From Albimonas marina (GTDB taxonomy: Bacteria; Pseudomonadota; Alphaproteobacteria; Rhodobacterales; Rhodobacteraceae), in contig NZ_JARHUC010000001.1 in NCBI RefSeq assembly GCF_029223255.1, positions 620,001-684,000 on the forward strand: a stretch of DNA of 64,000 bases, written 5' to 3'. The position numbers were made by a program, and so were the translations under genes. The notes beneath the pieces were generated by a model. That model saw only the letters and a program-made list of their open reading frames with translations, was not told the origin of the DNA and made no database searches. This document shows positions 38,301 through 44,913 of the stretch, piece by piece. The stretch's first letter is position 1. Each line of letters starts with the position of its first letter.

Positions 38301-39049
38301 TCGACGGTCAGCGTGCGCCCGTCGCCCGCGGTGCCGCCGTCCTGGTCGCCGGCGGTGTCGTCCTGGCTGCCGCCCGCGCCCGAGACCATGGCCGCGTAGA
38401 TCGCCGCGCCCCCCCAGGGCAGGTCCATCCACAGCGTCACGTCGCCCGAGTTGGTCAGCGCGCCTTCGCCCGCGATGCCGCCGTCGCCGCCGTCGCCGCC
38501 GCCCACGCCGTCCTCGGCGTCGCCGCCCGCGCCGCCGTAGCCGCCCAGGTAGATCGCCGTCACCCGGCCCTCGTCGTCGCCCACGCCGGGCAGGGAGCCG
38601 TCGTCGCCGCCCGAGCCGCCGGAGCCCGCTGTGCCCTGCAGGGCGATGTCACCCTGGTTGTCGAGGGTGACGGTGCCGCCGTCCCCCCCGCGCGAGCCGT
38701 CGCCGCCGGAGTTGTCGTAGCCCCGGCCGCCGTTCAGCCGCAGGAACAGGATGTCGTTCTGGGTCCCGCCGACGGTGATGTCGGCCTTGTTGGTCAGCGT
38801 GTAGGTGCCGCCCGAGGCGCCGCGGTCGTCCTCGTCGGACGAGTCGGCGCCGGTGAAGTCCACATGGGCGCCGTCGACCGCCTCGCCCGCGTCGATGGTG
38901 CAGGAGACGTCGCCGGTCGAGCTGGGCGTCTGGCAGGATTTCAGGTTCGCCGCCTGCGCCCCGAGGCCCGCGCAGATCGCGAAGCCGGAGCAGGCCAGCA
39001 GCAGAGAGCCGCGCCCCGCGGCACGGAAATTCCAGGATGAAACGGACAC
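32312..39049 (-). CDS. Giant glycine-rich autotransporter (type V secretion)
   Basis: The 2245-residue protein has a signal peptide (residues 1 to about 33, ending AGLGAQA). A passenger of about 1700 residues is built of Gly-rich repeats in which about twenty copies of QS(I/V)GGGGGxGG recur every 55-75 residues, each preceded by a THGxxAxGI(V/L)-like strand. A linker and a C-terminal beta-barrel (about residues 1890-2245, with LWGVGFAGSTALSEDLSLGG and the final RIRF) follow. The barrel should sit in the outer membrane and display the passenger outside, probably as a beta-helix for adhesion or aggregation. GTG at 39049 fits the signal peptide and follows a G-rich ribosome site; an upstream in-frame start is at 39094. 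Confidence 0.88.
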   Translation of the reverse strand: MSVSSWNFRAAGRGSLLLACSGFAICAGLGAQAANLKSCQTPSSTGDVSCTIDAGEAVDGAHVDFTGADSSDEDDRGASGGTYTLTNKADITVGGTQNDILFLRLNGGRGYDNSGGDGSRGGDGGTVTLDNQGDIALQGTAGSGGSGGDDGSLPGVGDDEGRVTAIYLGGYGGAGGDAEDGVGGGDGGDGGIAGEGALTNSGDVTLWMDLPWGGAAIYAAMVSGAGGSQDDTAGDQDGGTAGDGRTLTVDNSGSVRVTADSASKFVWGIAAESIGGTGGNWNGNGGQGGAITLTHTGDVTVTAEGSDLTLGVRGIYLASVGGPGSIQGSSDASDDGGRGEEGLPLTATISGDVTVTSHSLTAPDDSFVATATPEDDITTVGALQQSGGVVLYSRGGDGGAGPQAVGSSDRAGGAGGGGSSLDQGVNGTTTLLLNNAAQVTTVGDWLPGVAVLSVGGVGGIGREDSSGANGGYGGNVTVQMYDGAGISTDGDRSAGLVLRSVGGPGGDFQPSSGFVDFTPALAGTGGAGGAVLLQLGIYFENDGSSGDVTGPVSIATTGTDSSGVVLQSIGSAGGKTGDSFQLLGQEGDSTGYGGAGGRVGGNFQATIATQQDGSRGMLLQSIGGDAGEAGEESGLYVVGGAGGSGGNGGEVWGVFLTDIATQGDSAAAIQAQSIGGGGGTAEAVGGVNVVGGQGGSGGSGDTVDLSIETGTLTTAGEFSYGVLAQSVGGGGGDGGASFDLSVGVPPSGVGGNGGVGGGGGAVTLNNVGLGGAFIPGAPLPVVVTGGDNAHGVIAQSIGGGGGAGGNADGGGASIDSMQIAGGAQSGGNGGATTIDFIGGWVTTTGSHAIGLLSQSVGGGGGSGGSAFSFDASLGFALSVGVGGAGGNGGKGGAAAVDLADMTVATGSASGTDAHGVVVQSVGGGGGVGGSSVSKAIARSVSIPDTDVSVGFSAAAAIGGKGGSGGDGGTATAQLSGTAIATQGDGAMGLVAQSVGGGGGMGGSASSTAGVTGDEASITATVSAALGAAGGSGGYGGTVSVDLDGSSSIETHGDHAAAILAQSIGGGGGAGGIGSASVSQTGDGYSFTGTIGLGASGGQGQQGGAVDVALAQGSRIVTHGSGSRGLLAQSVGGGGGASQGGTIGVAASGGEDGSSGSLDVSVGQTGASGSGGKALTTSTKGSIVTYGDDADGALIQSIGGGGGVGGSLGDDAGTDENGQGFGGGDADTDYTFAVTLGGTGGTSGNGGSVTHTHGSGGAIVTSGDLADGLVLQSIGGAGGVGGSALAEGSEASADVDLRVGGKGGDGGVGGAVTLTMDGNGGGGIDTAGEIAHAVVLQSIGGGGGQGGDGSRRSHGTIHLGGNGNGASSNAETGGAVTLNGYHNLSTRGADSYGVIAQSIGGGGGIASVGNGLTQNGEMAHGIVAGGAQGSNASMNGGAVNVDFGSVLTTQGVRAHGIVAQSIGGGGGIVIARGHQNVSSIEVGGGYGDGQTVTVDFSSGSLTTAGGGSHGIVAQSIGGGGGLLGDPGFEDLDLTPDTGDVVDRPAGHGSGARVSVTSHGRISTSGRGAHGIVAQSIGGGGGLGGSLKGAWAGSTSAAGEGAGSASTVTVTVDAAISATGDDAMGVLAQSSGPDENGDVSVIVNAAVSGGVGSQGAGVTIAGGRKSGNQLVVNDGGSVSALGGVAVRYQGDTNDDYSGLTISTASLGRIDGSIVATYADGATIGSVPSQGTAASVASAATAARAAAAAAPAPVRVVNRGELTGASVYNADVINRGLLVIGDRLTREDLFVSGSFTQARRGETVAAVHFLKGDSDVLHVAGDATLGGRLTLEPQSVIGGVELEILRVSGTVTGMFDEVVSGLVVYDQRMTSRGGLRITATGQNFDDASLGLTPAQSRVARYLGEVFESGDAGYAAFFGDLEGEYSAGRYPDALTRLSPGASLAAAAASFELAQARFAPLFDCDRAAGALTGETGCLQMLGALRTLDQGGTGAAAGWDGSLWGVGFAGSTALSEDLSLGGALGWDSSSFDGDFGASSEGDTIYAALSATQNFGQLSLTAAAQASYGWFDVARVAGATPPGSRVGGEHDLLTLAARGRAAWTVERANWWFSPMVDLDLIWTAAGGYSETGAGKASLVVSDSDEAAAIATPAVEFGGRFDLGEGFGLGTWVRAGASVSTLDSFSTQARFGRAMPSIGGFKADVAVADVVGRLGAGLTVYGGETVEVDVRYDGAFGRGLSSHAGGLTARIRF

Positions 39050-39158
39050 AGGGGCCCCCCCTCGCGCATATGAGTCGGCCGTCCGGGCGCGCACCGCCCG
39101 CGGCCGTCATTTCAAATCGCTGCGTGCGGGCCCCACCTGCTCGAACGCGCGTCCCAAT

Positions 39159-39187
39159 ATGTTAGAGCGCGATTAACCTCTGTTGAA
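39159..39187 (-). promoter_or_regulatory. Candidate promoter of the autotransporter gene
   Basis: On the minus strand TTCAAC and TAACAT are 17 bases apart, about 110 bases upstream of the start, in the only AT-rich patch between crtC and the autotransporter. The hexamers are imperfect matches to the sigma-70 consensus. Confidence 0.4.
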
Positions 39188-39214
39188 GCAAAGATTTCTT
39201 CCGGGGGCTCCGCA

Positions 39215-40093
39215 TCATCTCCGCGGCGCCGGACCGTCGGAAACCGCGGTCTTCGCCGCCGCCGGGCGGCCCTGGCGGCGCGGGATGCGGAAGGCGAGCG
39301 CGGCCTTCACCAGCGGATGGGCGAACCGGTCGAGGTCGAGCGATTCGTGCATCGCGAGCCCCTCCTGACCGTCGATCCGGGTGCGGATCGCGGATCGCAC
39401 GTAGAACGGCGCGTCGAGCAGCGTGCGCAGGGTGCGCGGCGGCGCGCCGGCGTCGGCCCGCGTCTCGCGCGCCACCCGCCAGAAGCCCTTGGGCAGGGGC
39501 GCTTGCGGCGGCGGCGCCTGCCGGCTCGCCCGGCCCTGGTCGTCGAAGCCGAGCGCGAGCGACAGCGCCCCGCCGTCGCGCCGCTCCACCTCGTAGAGGC
39601 AGGTCGAGCGGTCCGGCCCGTGCAGGCAGCTCCAGTGCCAGCGGCGGAAATCCGCCTCCAGCGGGCGAGAGCCGGCGTTGGCGTCGAAATAGCCCTCGCC
39701 CGACCAGTCGTAGCCCCGCCGGGGGAAGGCGACCCGGGCCTGCGCGCGGGGCGCATAGGGGCGCCACAGGTGGCGGCCTTCGGGGTCGAGGCGCACCTCC
39801 ACCTCGCTCAGCGCCGCGGGGCGGATCGCGATCTCGCCCCGCACCCGGTCGAGATGGGGGAAGGCGCGCTCGTCGAGCCGGGCGGTCAGGGTCTCCCCGT
39901 CCCACTCCAGCGAACTGCGCCCGATGCGCAGGCGGCGGGCGCCGCGCTCGACCTCGCCCGCCCCGCGCTCGGTCATCGTCCAGCGGCCGCCGGGGCCCGA
40001 GAGCAGGACGTTCACGCAGCAATGGTCGAGCGGATCGCGCCGCCCCGCCCAGGCGTACCAGGGCGAGAACACCGAGCCGATGAAGAAGATCAC
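39215..40093 (-). CDS. crtC: Carotenoid 1,2-hydratase (hydroxyneurosporene synthase)
   Basis: CrtC adds water to the end double bond of neurosporene or lycopene in the spheroidene/spirilloxanthin pathways. The 292 residues carry family blocks FFIGSVFSPWYAWAGRRDPLDHCCVNVLL, WTMTERG, GYDWSGEGYFDANAGSRPLEADFRRWHW and APFYVRSAI. The GTG at 40093 overlaps the crtD stop as GTGA, the only usable start in this frame. Conserved CrtC-type residues (VPPGGYAWWYLDAI) lie in frame upstream of it, inside crtD. Probably transcribed with crtD from the PpsR-controlled divergent promoter. Confidence 0.93.
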   Translation of the reverse strand: MIFFIGSVFSPWYAWAGRRDPLDHCCVNVLLSGPGGRWTMTERGAGEVERGARRLRIGRSSLEWDGETLTARLDERAFPHLDRVRGEIAIRPAALSEVEVRLDPEGRHLWRPYAPRAQARVAFPRRGYDWSGEGYFDANAGSRPLEADFRRWHWSCLHGPDRSTCLYEVERRDGGALSLALGFDDQGRASRQAPPPQAPLPKGFWRVARETRADAGAPPRTLRTLLDAPFYVRSAIRTRIDGQEGLAMHESLDLDRFAHPLVKAALAFRIPRRQGRPAAAKTAVSDGPAPRR

Positions 40094-41658
40094 CGAGACG
40101 GCGCGCCGCGCGTCCGCATCGATGGCGTCGAGATACCACCAGGCGTAGCCGCCGGGCGGAACCTCGGCGTCGAAGCGAGGTCCGAGATCGCCGCCTGGGC
40201 CGCCAGCCCGCCGGACAGGGTCGCCATCGGCGCCCCGGGCCCCGGATGCGTCCCGCCCCCCGCCAGGTAGAGCCCCGGCAGCCGGGTCCGCGCCGTGGGC
40301 CGGCGGAACGCCGCCGTCGCCCCGTGGGGCGAGTCCCCGTAGATCGCCCCGTCGCTCCCCGGAAAGCGCCGCGCGAAGCCCGACGGCGGGGTCAGCGCGG
40401 CGCGCTCCGGCATCGGCCAGAGGCTGAGGTTCCAGGTCTCCAGCCGGCGGCTCAGGGTGGCGAGGCATCGTTCGGGCTCCTGTGGGTCGGGCGCGGCGGC
40501 GGGGTCGGTCGGGGGGGCGTTGAGGATGATCTCGAACCGCTCCGGCCCCGGCGGCGGCTCGGCGGCGTCGCCGCGGTCCTGCGCGCAGATGTAGAGGGTC
40601 GGCGCCTCGGGCCGTCGGCCGCGGGCGATGGGCTCGAACTCGGCGGCGGAGGAGGGGCCGAAGAGGACGTTGTGATGGATCAGGGGGAACCCCTCCGCCC
40701 GCGCCGTGAAGGCCCAGACGTCGGCGGAGAGGGAGCGGCGCGCGGCCAGGCGGCGGGGCGGCCCGGGCAGCGGGCCCAGCAGGCCGCGGGCCAGCGCCTC
40801 CAGGTCGCCGTTGAAGACGACCACCTCGGCGGGCAGACGCTCGCCGCTCTCGAGCGTCACGGCGCTGACGCGGCCGCGGTGGGTCTCGATGCGGGCGGCG
40901 GGCTGCCCGCAGCGAAGCTCGGCGCCCGCGCGCTGGGCCAGGTCGGCCACGGCTGCGGCCAGCGCATGCATCCCCCCCTCCGCCCGCCAGACGCCCGAGG
41001 CCTCGGCATGCCAGACCAGCATCAGCATCGCGGGGGTCTGGAAGGGGGAGCCGCCCACATAGGTCGCGTAGCGGCCGAACAGCTGGCGCAGCCGGGGATC
41101 GGAGAAGGCGCCCTCGAGCGCCGAGGCGAGGCTGCGCCCCGGCGCCATGTCGCGCAAGAGCCGCAGCGCCGAGGGCGCGAGCGCGCCGGCCACCGACAGG
41201 GGCGTGGGGCGCTGGGCGCGCATGAAAGGGCGCTCGAGCGCCTCGAACAGGCGCCGGCAGCGGGCGGAGAAGGCGGCGAACTCGGCGGCCGCGCGGGGGC
41301 CGGCGAAGGCCTCCACCGCGGCCTCGGAGTCGGCCGGGTCGGCGTGGAGGTCGAGGCGGGCGCCGTCCTCCCACCCGTGCCGGGCGAGGATGCGGGCGGG
41401 CGTGAGGCGGATGCGGCGGTCGAGGTCGTCGCCGAGGTCGTGGAACAGCTCGTCGAAGACCCGGCGCAGGGTCAGCACGGTGGGGCCCGCGTCGACCGGG
41501 CCGCCGGGGCCGGGCAGGGCGCGCGCCTTGCCGCCGGGGGCCGCGGCGGCCTCGACGATCGTCACCCGCAGCCCGGCATGGGCCAGGCGCGCGGCCGCCG
41601 CGAGGCCGCCGAAGCCCGCGCCGATCACCACCGCCCTGCTGTCAGACGAAATTGGCAT
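40090..41658 (-). CDS. crtD: Hydroxycarotenoid 3,4-desaturase (methoxyneurosporene dehydrogenase)
   Basis: CrtD introduces the 3,4 double bond into hydroxy- or methoxy-carotenoids. The 522-residue flavoprotein starts with an FAD-binding motif (AVVIGAGFGGLAAAARLAHAGLRVTIVEA), has DAGPTVLTLRRVFDELF, and ends with LYLAGGGTHPGPGAPMATLSGGLAAQAAISDL, the phytoene-desaturase family signature. The last 28 residues after that signature show no family resemblance and overlap the CrtC-like frame. The ATG at 41658 begins the family region. It is divergent from crtE with two PpsR-type operators between. Confidence 0.93.
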   Translation of the reverse strand: MPISSDSRAVVIGAGFGGLAAAARLAHAGLRVTIVEAAAAPGGKARALPGPGGPVDAGPTVLTLRRVFDELFHDLGDDLDRRIRLTPARILARHGWEDGARLDLHADPADSEAAVEAFAGPRAAAEFAAFSARCRRLFEALERPFMRAQRPTPLSVAGALAPSALRLLRDMAPGRSLASALEGAFSDPRLRQLFGRYATYVGGSPFQTPAMLMLVWHAEASGVWRAEGGMHALAAAVADLAQRAGAELRCGQPAARIETHRGRVSAVTLESGERLPAEVVVFNGDLEALARGLLGPLPGPPRRLAARRSLSADVWAFTARAEGFPLIHHNVLFGPSSAAEFEPIARGRRPEAPTLYICAQDRGDAAEPPPGPERFEIILNAPPTDPAAAPDPQEPERCLATLSRRLETWNLSLWPMPERAALTPPSGFARRFPGSDGAIYGDSPHGATAAFRRPTARTRLPGLYLAGGGTHPGPGAPMATLSGGLAAQAAISDLASTPRFRPAATPGGISTPSMRTRGAPSR

Positions 41659-41660
41659 GA

Positions 41661-41678
41661 TGTCTGGAATACTTGACA
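41661..41678. promoter_or_regulatory. PpsR/CrtJ operator 1 between crtD and crtE
   Basis: TGTCTGGAATACTTGACA fits TGT-N12-ACA, the binding pattern of the redox- and light-responsive repressor PpsR/CrtJ. Its right half is part of a TTGACA hexamer (41673-41678) that could be a -35 element for crtE. It lies three bases upstream of the crtD start codon. Confidence 0.75.
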
Positions 41679-41691
41679 GTCTGCGACCGAT

Positions 41692-41709
41692 TGTCCAGTT
41701 TGATTTACA
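41692..41709. promoter_or_regulatory. PpsR/CrtJ operator 2 between crtD and crtE
   Basis: TGTCCAGTTTGATTTACA is a second TGT-N12-ACA site, 13 bases from the first, about 90 bases upstream of crtE. Two close sites are typical of PpsR-repressed crt and bch promoters, where the tetramer binds cooperatively. The crtE -10 region should fall within or beside it. Confidence 0.75.
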
Positions 41710-41799
41710 TATGGCGGCGTCCTCGTCCGCCGCATCTCCGCCGCCTGCGCGCCGCCTCCGGGGCCGCGCGCCGGGACGGACCAGCCCGGGAGAGCCCAG

Positions 41800-42687
41800 A
41801 TGGACGCAGCCGCCAGGATCGAAGCCGCCCTGCGGGGCGTGATGCGGCGCCGGCGCGAGGGCGCGGCCCCGCCCCGGCTGGCCGACGCCCTCGACCACGC
41901 GGTGTTTCCCGGCGGCGCGCGGGTGCGCCCGCAGCTCTGCCTCGCGGTGGCGGCGGCCTGCGGGGACGACGCGCCGGCGCTCGCCGACGCGGCGGCGGCG
42001 GCGGTGGAGCTGATCCACTGCGCCAGCCTCGCCCACGACGACCTTCCCTGTTTCGACGGCGCCGACCTGCGCCGGGGGCGCGCCTCGGTCCACGCGGCCT
42101 TCGGCGAGCCGATCGCCCTGCTGGCCGGCGACGCCCTGATCGTCGCGGCCTTCGAGGCGCTGGCCGACGGCTGCGCCGCCTCCGCCCCCGCCGCCGACCG
42201 CTCCGGCCGGCTGGGGGGCATGGTGGCGACGCTGGCGCGCTTCTCCGGCGCGCCCTTCGGCATCTGCGCGGGCCAGGCCTGGGAGAGCGAGCCCTCGGTC
42301 GACGTCGCCGCCTATCACCAGGCCAAGACCGGGGCGCTGTTCGTGGCCGCGACCCGGCTGGGCGCGCTCTCGGCCGGGGCCGATCCCGATCGGTGGGAGG
42401 CGATGGGCGCGCGCATCGGCGCGGCCTACCAGGTCGCCGACGACCTGCGCGACGCGCTGCTGACCGAGGAGGAGCTGGGCAAGCCCGCCGGCCAGGACCA
42501 GGCGCTGGCCCGGCCCAGCGCGGTGGCGGAACTGGGCGTCGCCGGCGCGGCCCGGCGGCTGTCCGAGATCCTCGAGGAGGCGGTGGCCGCGATTCCCGAC
42601 TGCCGCGGCGCGGGCGCGCTGCGCGAGATCGTGCGGATGCAGGCGCGGCGGCTGACGCCCTCGGGCCTCGCCGAGGCCGCCGCCTGA
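41800..42687 (+). CDS. crtE: Geranylgeranyl diphosphate synthase
   Basis: CrtE condenses isoprenyl diphosphates to the C20 precursor of carotenoids and of the phytyl tail of bacteriochlorophyll. The 295-residue protein has the first aspartate-rich motif in CASLAHDDLPCFDGADLRRGR and the second in GAAYQVADDLRDALL, plus the Lys of GGARVRPQLCL. GGGAGAG precedes the ATG. The crtF start follows within six bases. Confidence 0.95.
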   Translation: MDAAARIEAALRGVMRRRREGAAPPRLADALDHAVFPGGARVRPQLCLAVAAACGDDAPALADAAAAAVELIHCASLAHDDLPCFDGADLRRGRASVHAAFGEPIALLAGDALIVAAFEALADGCAASAPAADRSGRLGGMVATLARFSGAPFGICAGQAWESEPSVDVAAYHQAKTGALFVAATRLGALSAGADPDRWEAMGARIGAAYQVADDLRDALLTEEELGKPAGQDQALARPSAVAELGVAGAARRLSEILEEAVAAIPDCRGAGALREIVRMQARRLTPSGLAEAAA

Positions 42688-42692
42688 CCGGC

Positions 42693-43832
42693 ATGGCCGC
42701 CCTGACCGATCCCCCGGACGCGGCCGCCCCCCGCTCCCTTCTCGCGGCCTGGCGGCGGCGGCGCGACGCGCTGATCGCCTCGCCGCGCTTCCAGCGCTGG
42801 GCGGACCGCTTCCCCCTGACCCGGCCGCTGGCCCGGCGGGAGGCGCGGGCGCTGTTCGATCTGACCGCGGGCTTCGTCTATTCCCAGACGCTCGCCGCCT
42901 GCGTGGAGCTGGAGCTGTTCGAGCGTCTGCGTGACGGCCCGAAACCCCTCTCCGTCGTCGCCTCGCAGGCCGGCCTGCCGCCGGAGGCCATGGCGCGCCT
43001 GTGCCGCGCCGCCGCCGCCCTGCGCCTGCTGGAGCTGCGGGGCGAGGCGGTCTCGCTCGGTCCGCTGGGCGCCGCGGCGCTGGGCGCGCCGGGGGTGCGG
43101 GAGATGGTGCGCCACCACCGCCTGTTCTACGCCGACCTCGCCGATCCGCTGGCCCTGCTGCGCGGGGAGCGGGCGCCGGAGCTCGCGCGCTACTGGTCCT
43201 ATGTCCGCGGCGGCGCGCCCTCGGCCGAGGAGGCGGCGCGCTATTCCCGCCTGATGGCCGCCTCCCAGGCGATGGTGGCCGAGGAGGTGCTGCGCGCCGG
43301 CGTGCTGCGCGGCGTGCGGCGGCTGATGGACGTGGGCGGGGGCGACGGAACCTTTCTCGAGACGGCGGCCCGGCGCCTGCCGCGGCTGCGCGGGACGCTG
43401 GTCGACCTGCCGCCCGTGGCCGCCCAGGCCGAGGCGCGCTTCGCCCGCGCCGGCCTCGGCGCCCGGCTGGAGGCGCGGGGCGGCGACATGCTGGCCGCGC
43501 CCCTGCCGCAGGGCGCCGACGCGGCGAGCCTGGTGCGCGTGCTCTACGACCACGACGCCCCGGCCGCGAGGGTGATTCTCGCCCGCGTCTTCGCGGCGCT
43601 GCCCCCGGGCGGGCGGGTGATCGTGGCCGAGCCGATGGCGGGCGGTCCGCGGCCCGACCGGGTCGGCGACGCCTACTTCGGCTTCTACACCCTCGCGATG
43701 ACCTCCGGCGCCCCGCGGGAGCCCGCGGAACACGGTCGCCTGCTGGCCGAGGCGGGGTTCGACTCGGTGCGCCTGGCGCGCCGCGCGCGGTCCTTCGCGG
43801 CGACGGTGATGACGGCGCGCAAGCCCCGTTGA
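42693..43832 (+). CDS. crtF: Demethylspheroidene O-methyltransferase
   Basis: CrtF methylates the C1 hydroxyl group formed by CrtC, using S-adenosylmethionine. The 379 residues contain an N-terminal dimerisation/winged-helix region (LTAGFVYSQTLAACVELELFERL) and a Rossmann methyltransferase domain with LMDVGGGDGTFLETAARRLP, LVDLPPVAAQA and LVRVLYDHDAPAARVIL. It is coupled to crtE and followed by the PpsR-controlled bchC promoter, part of the crtEF-bchCXYZ-puf superoperon. Confidence 0.95.
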   Translation: MAALTDPPDAAAPRSLLAAWRRRRDALIASPRFQRWADRFPLTRPLARREARALFDLTAGFVYSQTLAACVELELFERLRDGPKPLSVVASQAGLPPEAMARLCRAAAALRLLELRGEAVSLGPLGAAALGAPGVREMVRHHRLFYADLADPLALLRGERAPELARYWSYVRGGAPSAEEAARYSRLMAASQAMVAEEVLRAGVLRGVRRLMDVGGGDGTFLETAARRLPRLRGTLVDLPPVAAQAEARFARAGLGARLEARGGDMLAAPLPQGADAASLVRVLYDHDAPAARVILARVFAALPPGGRVIVAEPMAGGPRPDRVGDAYFGFYTLAMTSGAPREPAEHGRLLAEAGFDSVRLARRARSFAATVMTARKPR

Positions 43833-43866
43833 AGCGTCAATAATTTCTTACAGTTTTGGCCGGGTG

Positions 43867-43910
43867 CGACAATTTTGATTGACATATTTATGTGTCCACT
43901 TAGTCTGACA
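43867..43910 (+). promoter_or_regulatory. bchC promoter region with tandem PpsR/CrtJ-type sites
   Basis: The right site (43893-43910) is TGT-N12-ACA within the longer palindrome TGTGTC...GACACA. A weaker left site (43867-43884, CGACA...TGACA) lies exactly 8 bases away. TTGACA (43879-43884) is a candidate -35, and TAGTCT (43901-43906, 16-base spacer) a candidate -10 lying within the right site. Cooperative repression from two sites 8 bp apart is known for bchC of Rhodobacter capsulatus. Confidence 0.72.
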
Positions 43911-43971
43911 CATGCCCTCAAGCAGGGCGACGAGCCCTCCGCCAGACGAGGGCGGAAAGGGTGATCCGATC

Positions 43972-44913
43972 ATGGAGACGCGCGCAGCCGTCATGTCCCA
44001 GCCGGGACGCCTCAGCCTCGAAACGGTCGAGCTGAGCGCGCCGGGGCCGAGCGACGCCGTGATCGCGATCCGCTGGTCGGGCATCTCCTCGGGCACCGAA
44101 AAGCTGTTCTGGACCGGCGGCATGCCGGCCTTCCCGGGCATGGGCTACCCGCTGGTCCCCGGCTACGAGGCGGTGGGCGAAGTGGTCGAGGCCGGCGCCG
44201 ACAGCGGCCGCCGGGTCGGCGAGGCGGTGTTCGTGCCGGGCGCGAGCTGCTTCGGCGAGCTGCGCGGCCTCTTCGGCGGCGCCGCCAGCACCCTGGTCAC
44301 CGCCGGCTCCCGCCTGGTTCCGCTGGAGCAGGGCCCCCGCCCCGAGGCCGCGATCCTGGCGCTCGCCGCCACCGCACGCCACGCGATGGCGGGCCTGCGC
44401 TGCACGCCCCCCGACCTGATCGTCGGCCATGGCGTCGTCGGCCGGCTTCTGGCCCGCCTGACGCTCGCCGCCGGCGCCCCCGCCCCCACGGTGTGGGAGA
44501 CGGCCCCGGCCCGGCGCGAGGGCGCGCAGGACTACCCGGTGCTCGACCCCCAGGACGATCCCCGCCGCGACTACCGCGCCGTCTACGACGCCAGCGGCGA
44601 CGCCGACCTGCTCGACGCCCTGATCGGACGGGTGGCGAAGGGTGGCGAGGTGGTGCTGGCCGGCTTCTACCCGGGCCGCGTCTCCTTCGCCTTCGCGCCC
44701 GCCTTCATGAAGGAGGTCCGCCTGCGCGTCGCCGCCGAGTGGACCCCCGACGACATGCTCGCCGTCCGCCTGCTGACCGAAAGCGGGCGCCTGTCGCTCG
44801 ACGGCCTGATCTCGCACCGCCGCCCGGCGGCGGACGCCCCGGCCGCCTACGCCGAGGCCTTCGGCGATCCGGCCTGCCTGAAGATGATCCTCGATTGGGA
44901 GGCGAACGCATGA
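43972..44913 (+). CDS. bchC: Bacteriochlorophyllide a dehydrogenase
   Basis: BchC oxidises the C3 hydroxyethyl group to acetyl late in bacteriochlorophyll a synthesis. The 313-residue protein belongs to the medium-chain dehydrogenase fold: [63 protein letters not shown] and a later nucleotide-binding half. Start at 43972 follows GGAAAGG; an upstream ATG at 43912 would lie inside the operator region. It overlaps bchX by ATGA. Confidence 0.96.
   Translation: METRAAVMSQPGRLSLETVELSAPGPSDAVIAIRWSGISSGTEKLFWTGGMPAFPGMGYPLVPGYEAVGEVVEAGADSGRRVGEAVFVPGASCFGELRGLFGGAASTLVTAGSRLVPLEQGPRPEAAILALAATARHAMAGLRCTPPDLIVGHGVVGRLLARLTLAAGAPAPTVWETAPARREGAQDYPVLDPQDDPRRDYRAVYDASGDADLLDALIGRVAKGGEVVLAGFYPGRVSFAFAPAFMKEVRLRVAAEWTPDDMLAVRLLTESGRLSLDGLISHRRPAADAPAAYAEAFGDPACLKMILDWEANA

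Noticed and set aside
32345-39040. A 2231-codon open frame on the plus strand and a 2091-codon one on the minus strand across the autotransporter
   Set aside because: Both are shadows caused by GC-rich glycine repeats. Only the minus-strand frame with signal peptide, repeats and final barrel has a coherent protein.
32312-39049. CRISPR or tandem satellite array suggested by regularly spaced GCCGCCGCCGCCGATGGACTG units
   Set aside because: The units encode the QSIGGGGG peptide repeat in one long frame, spacing is irregular, and no cas genes are present.
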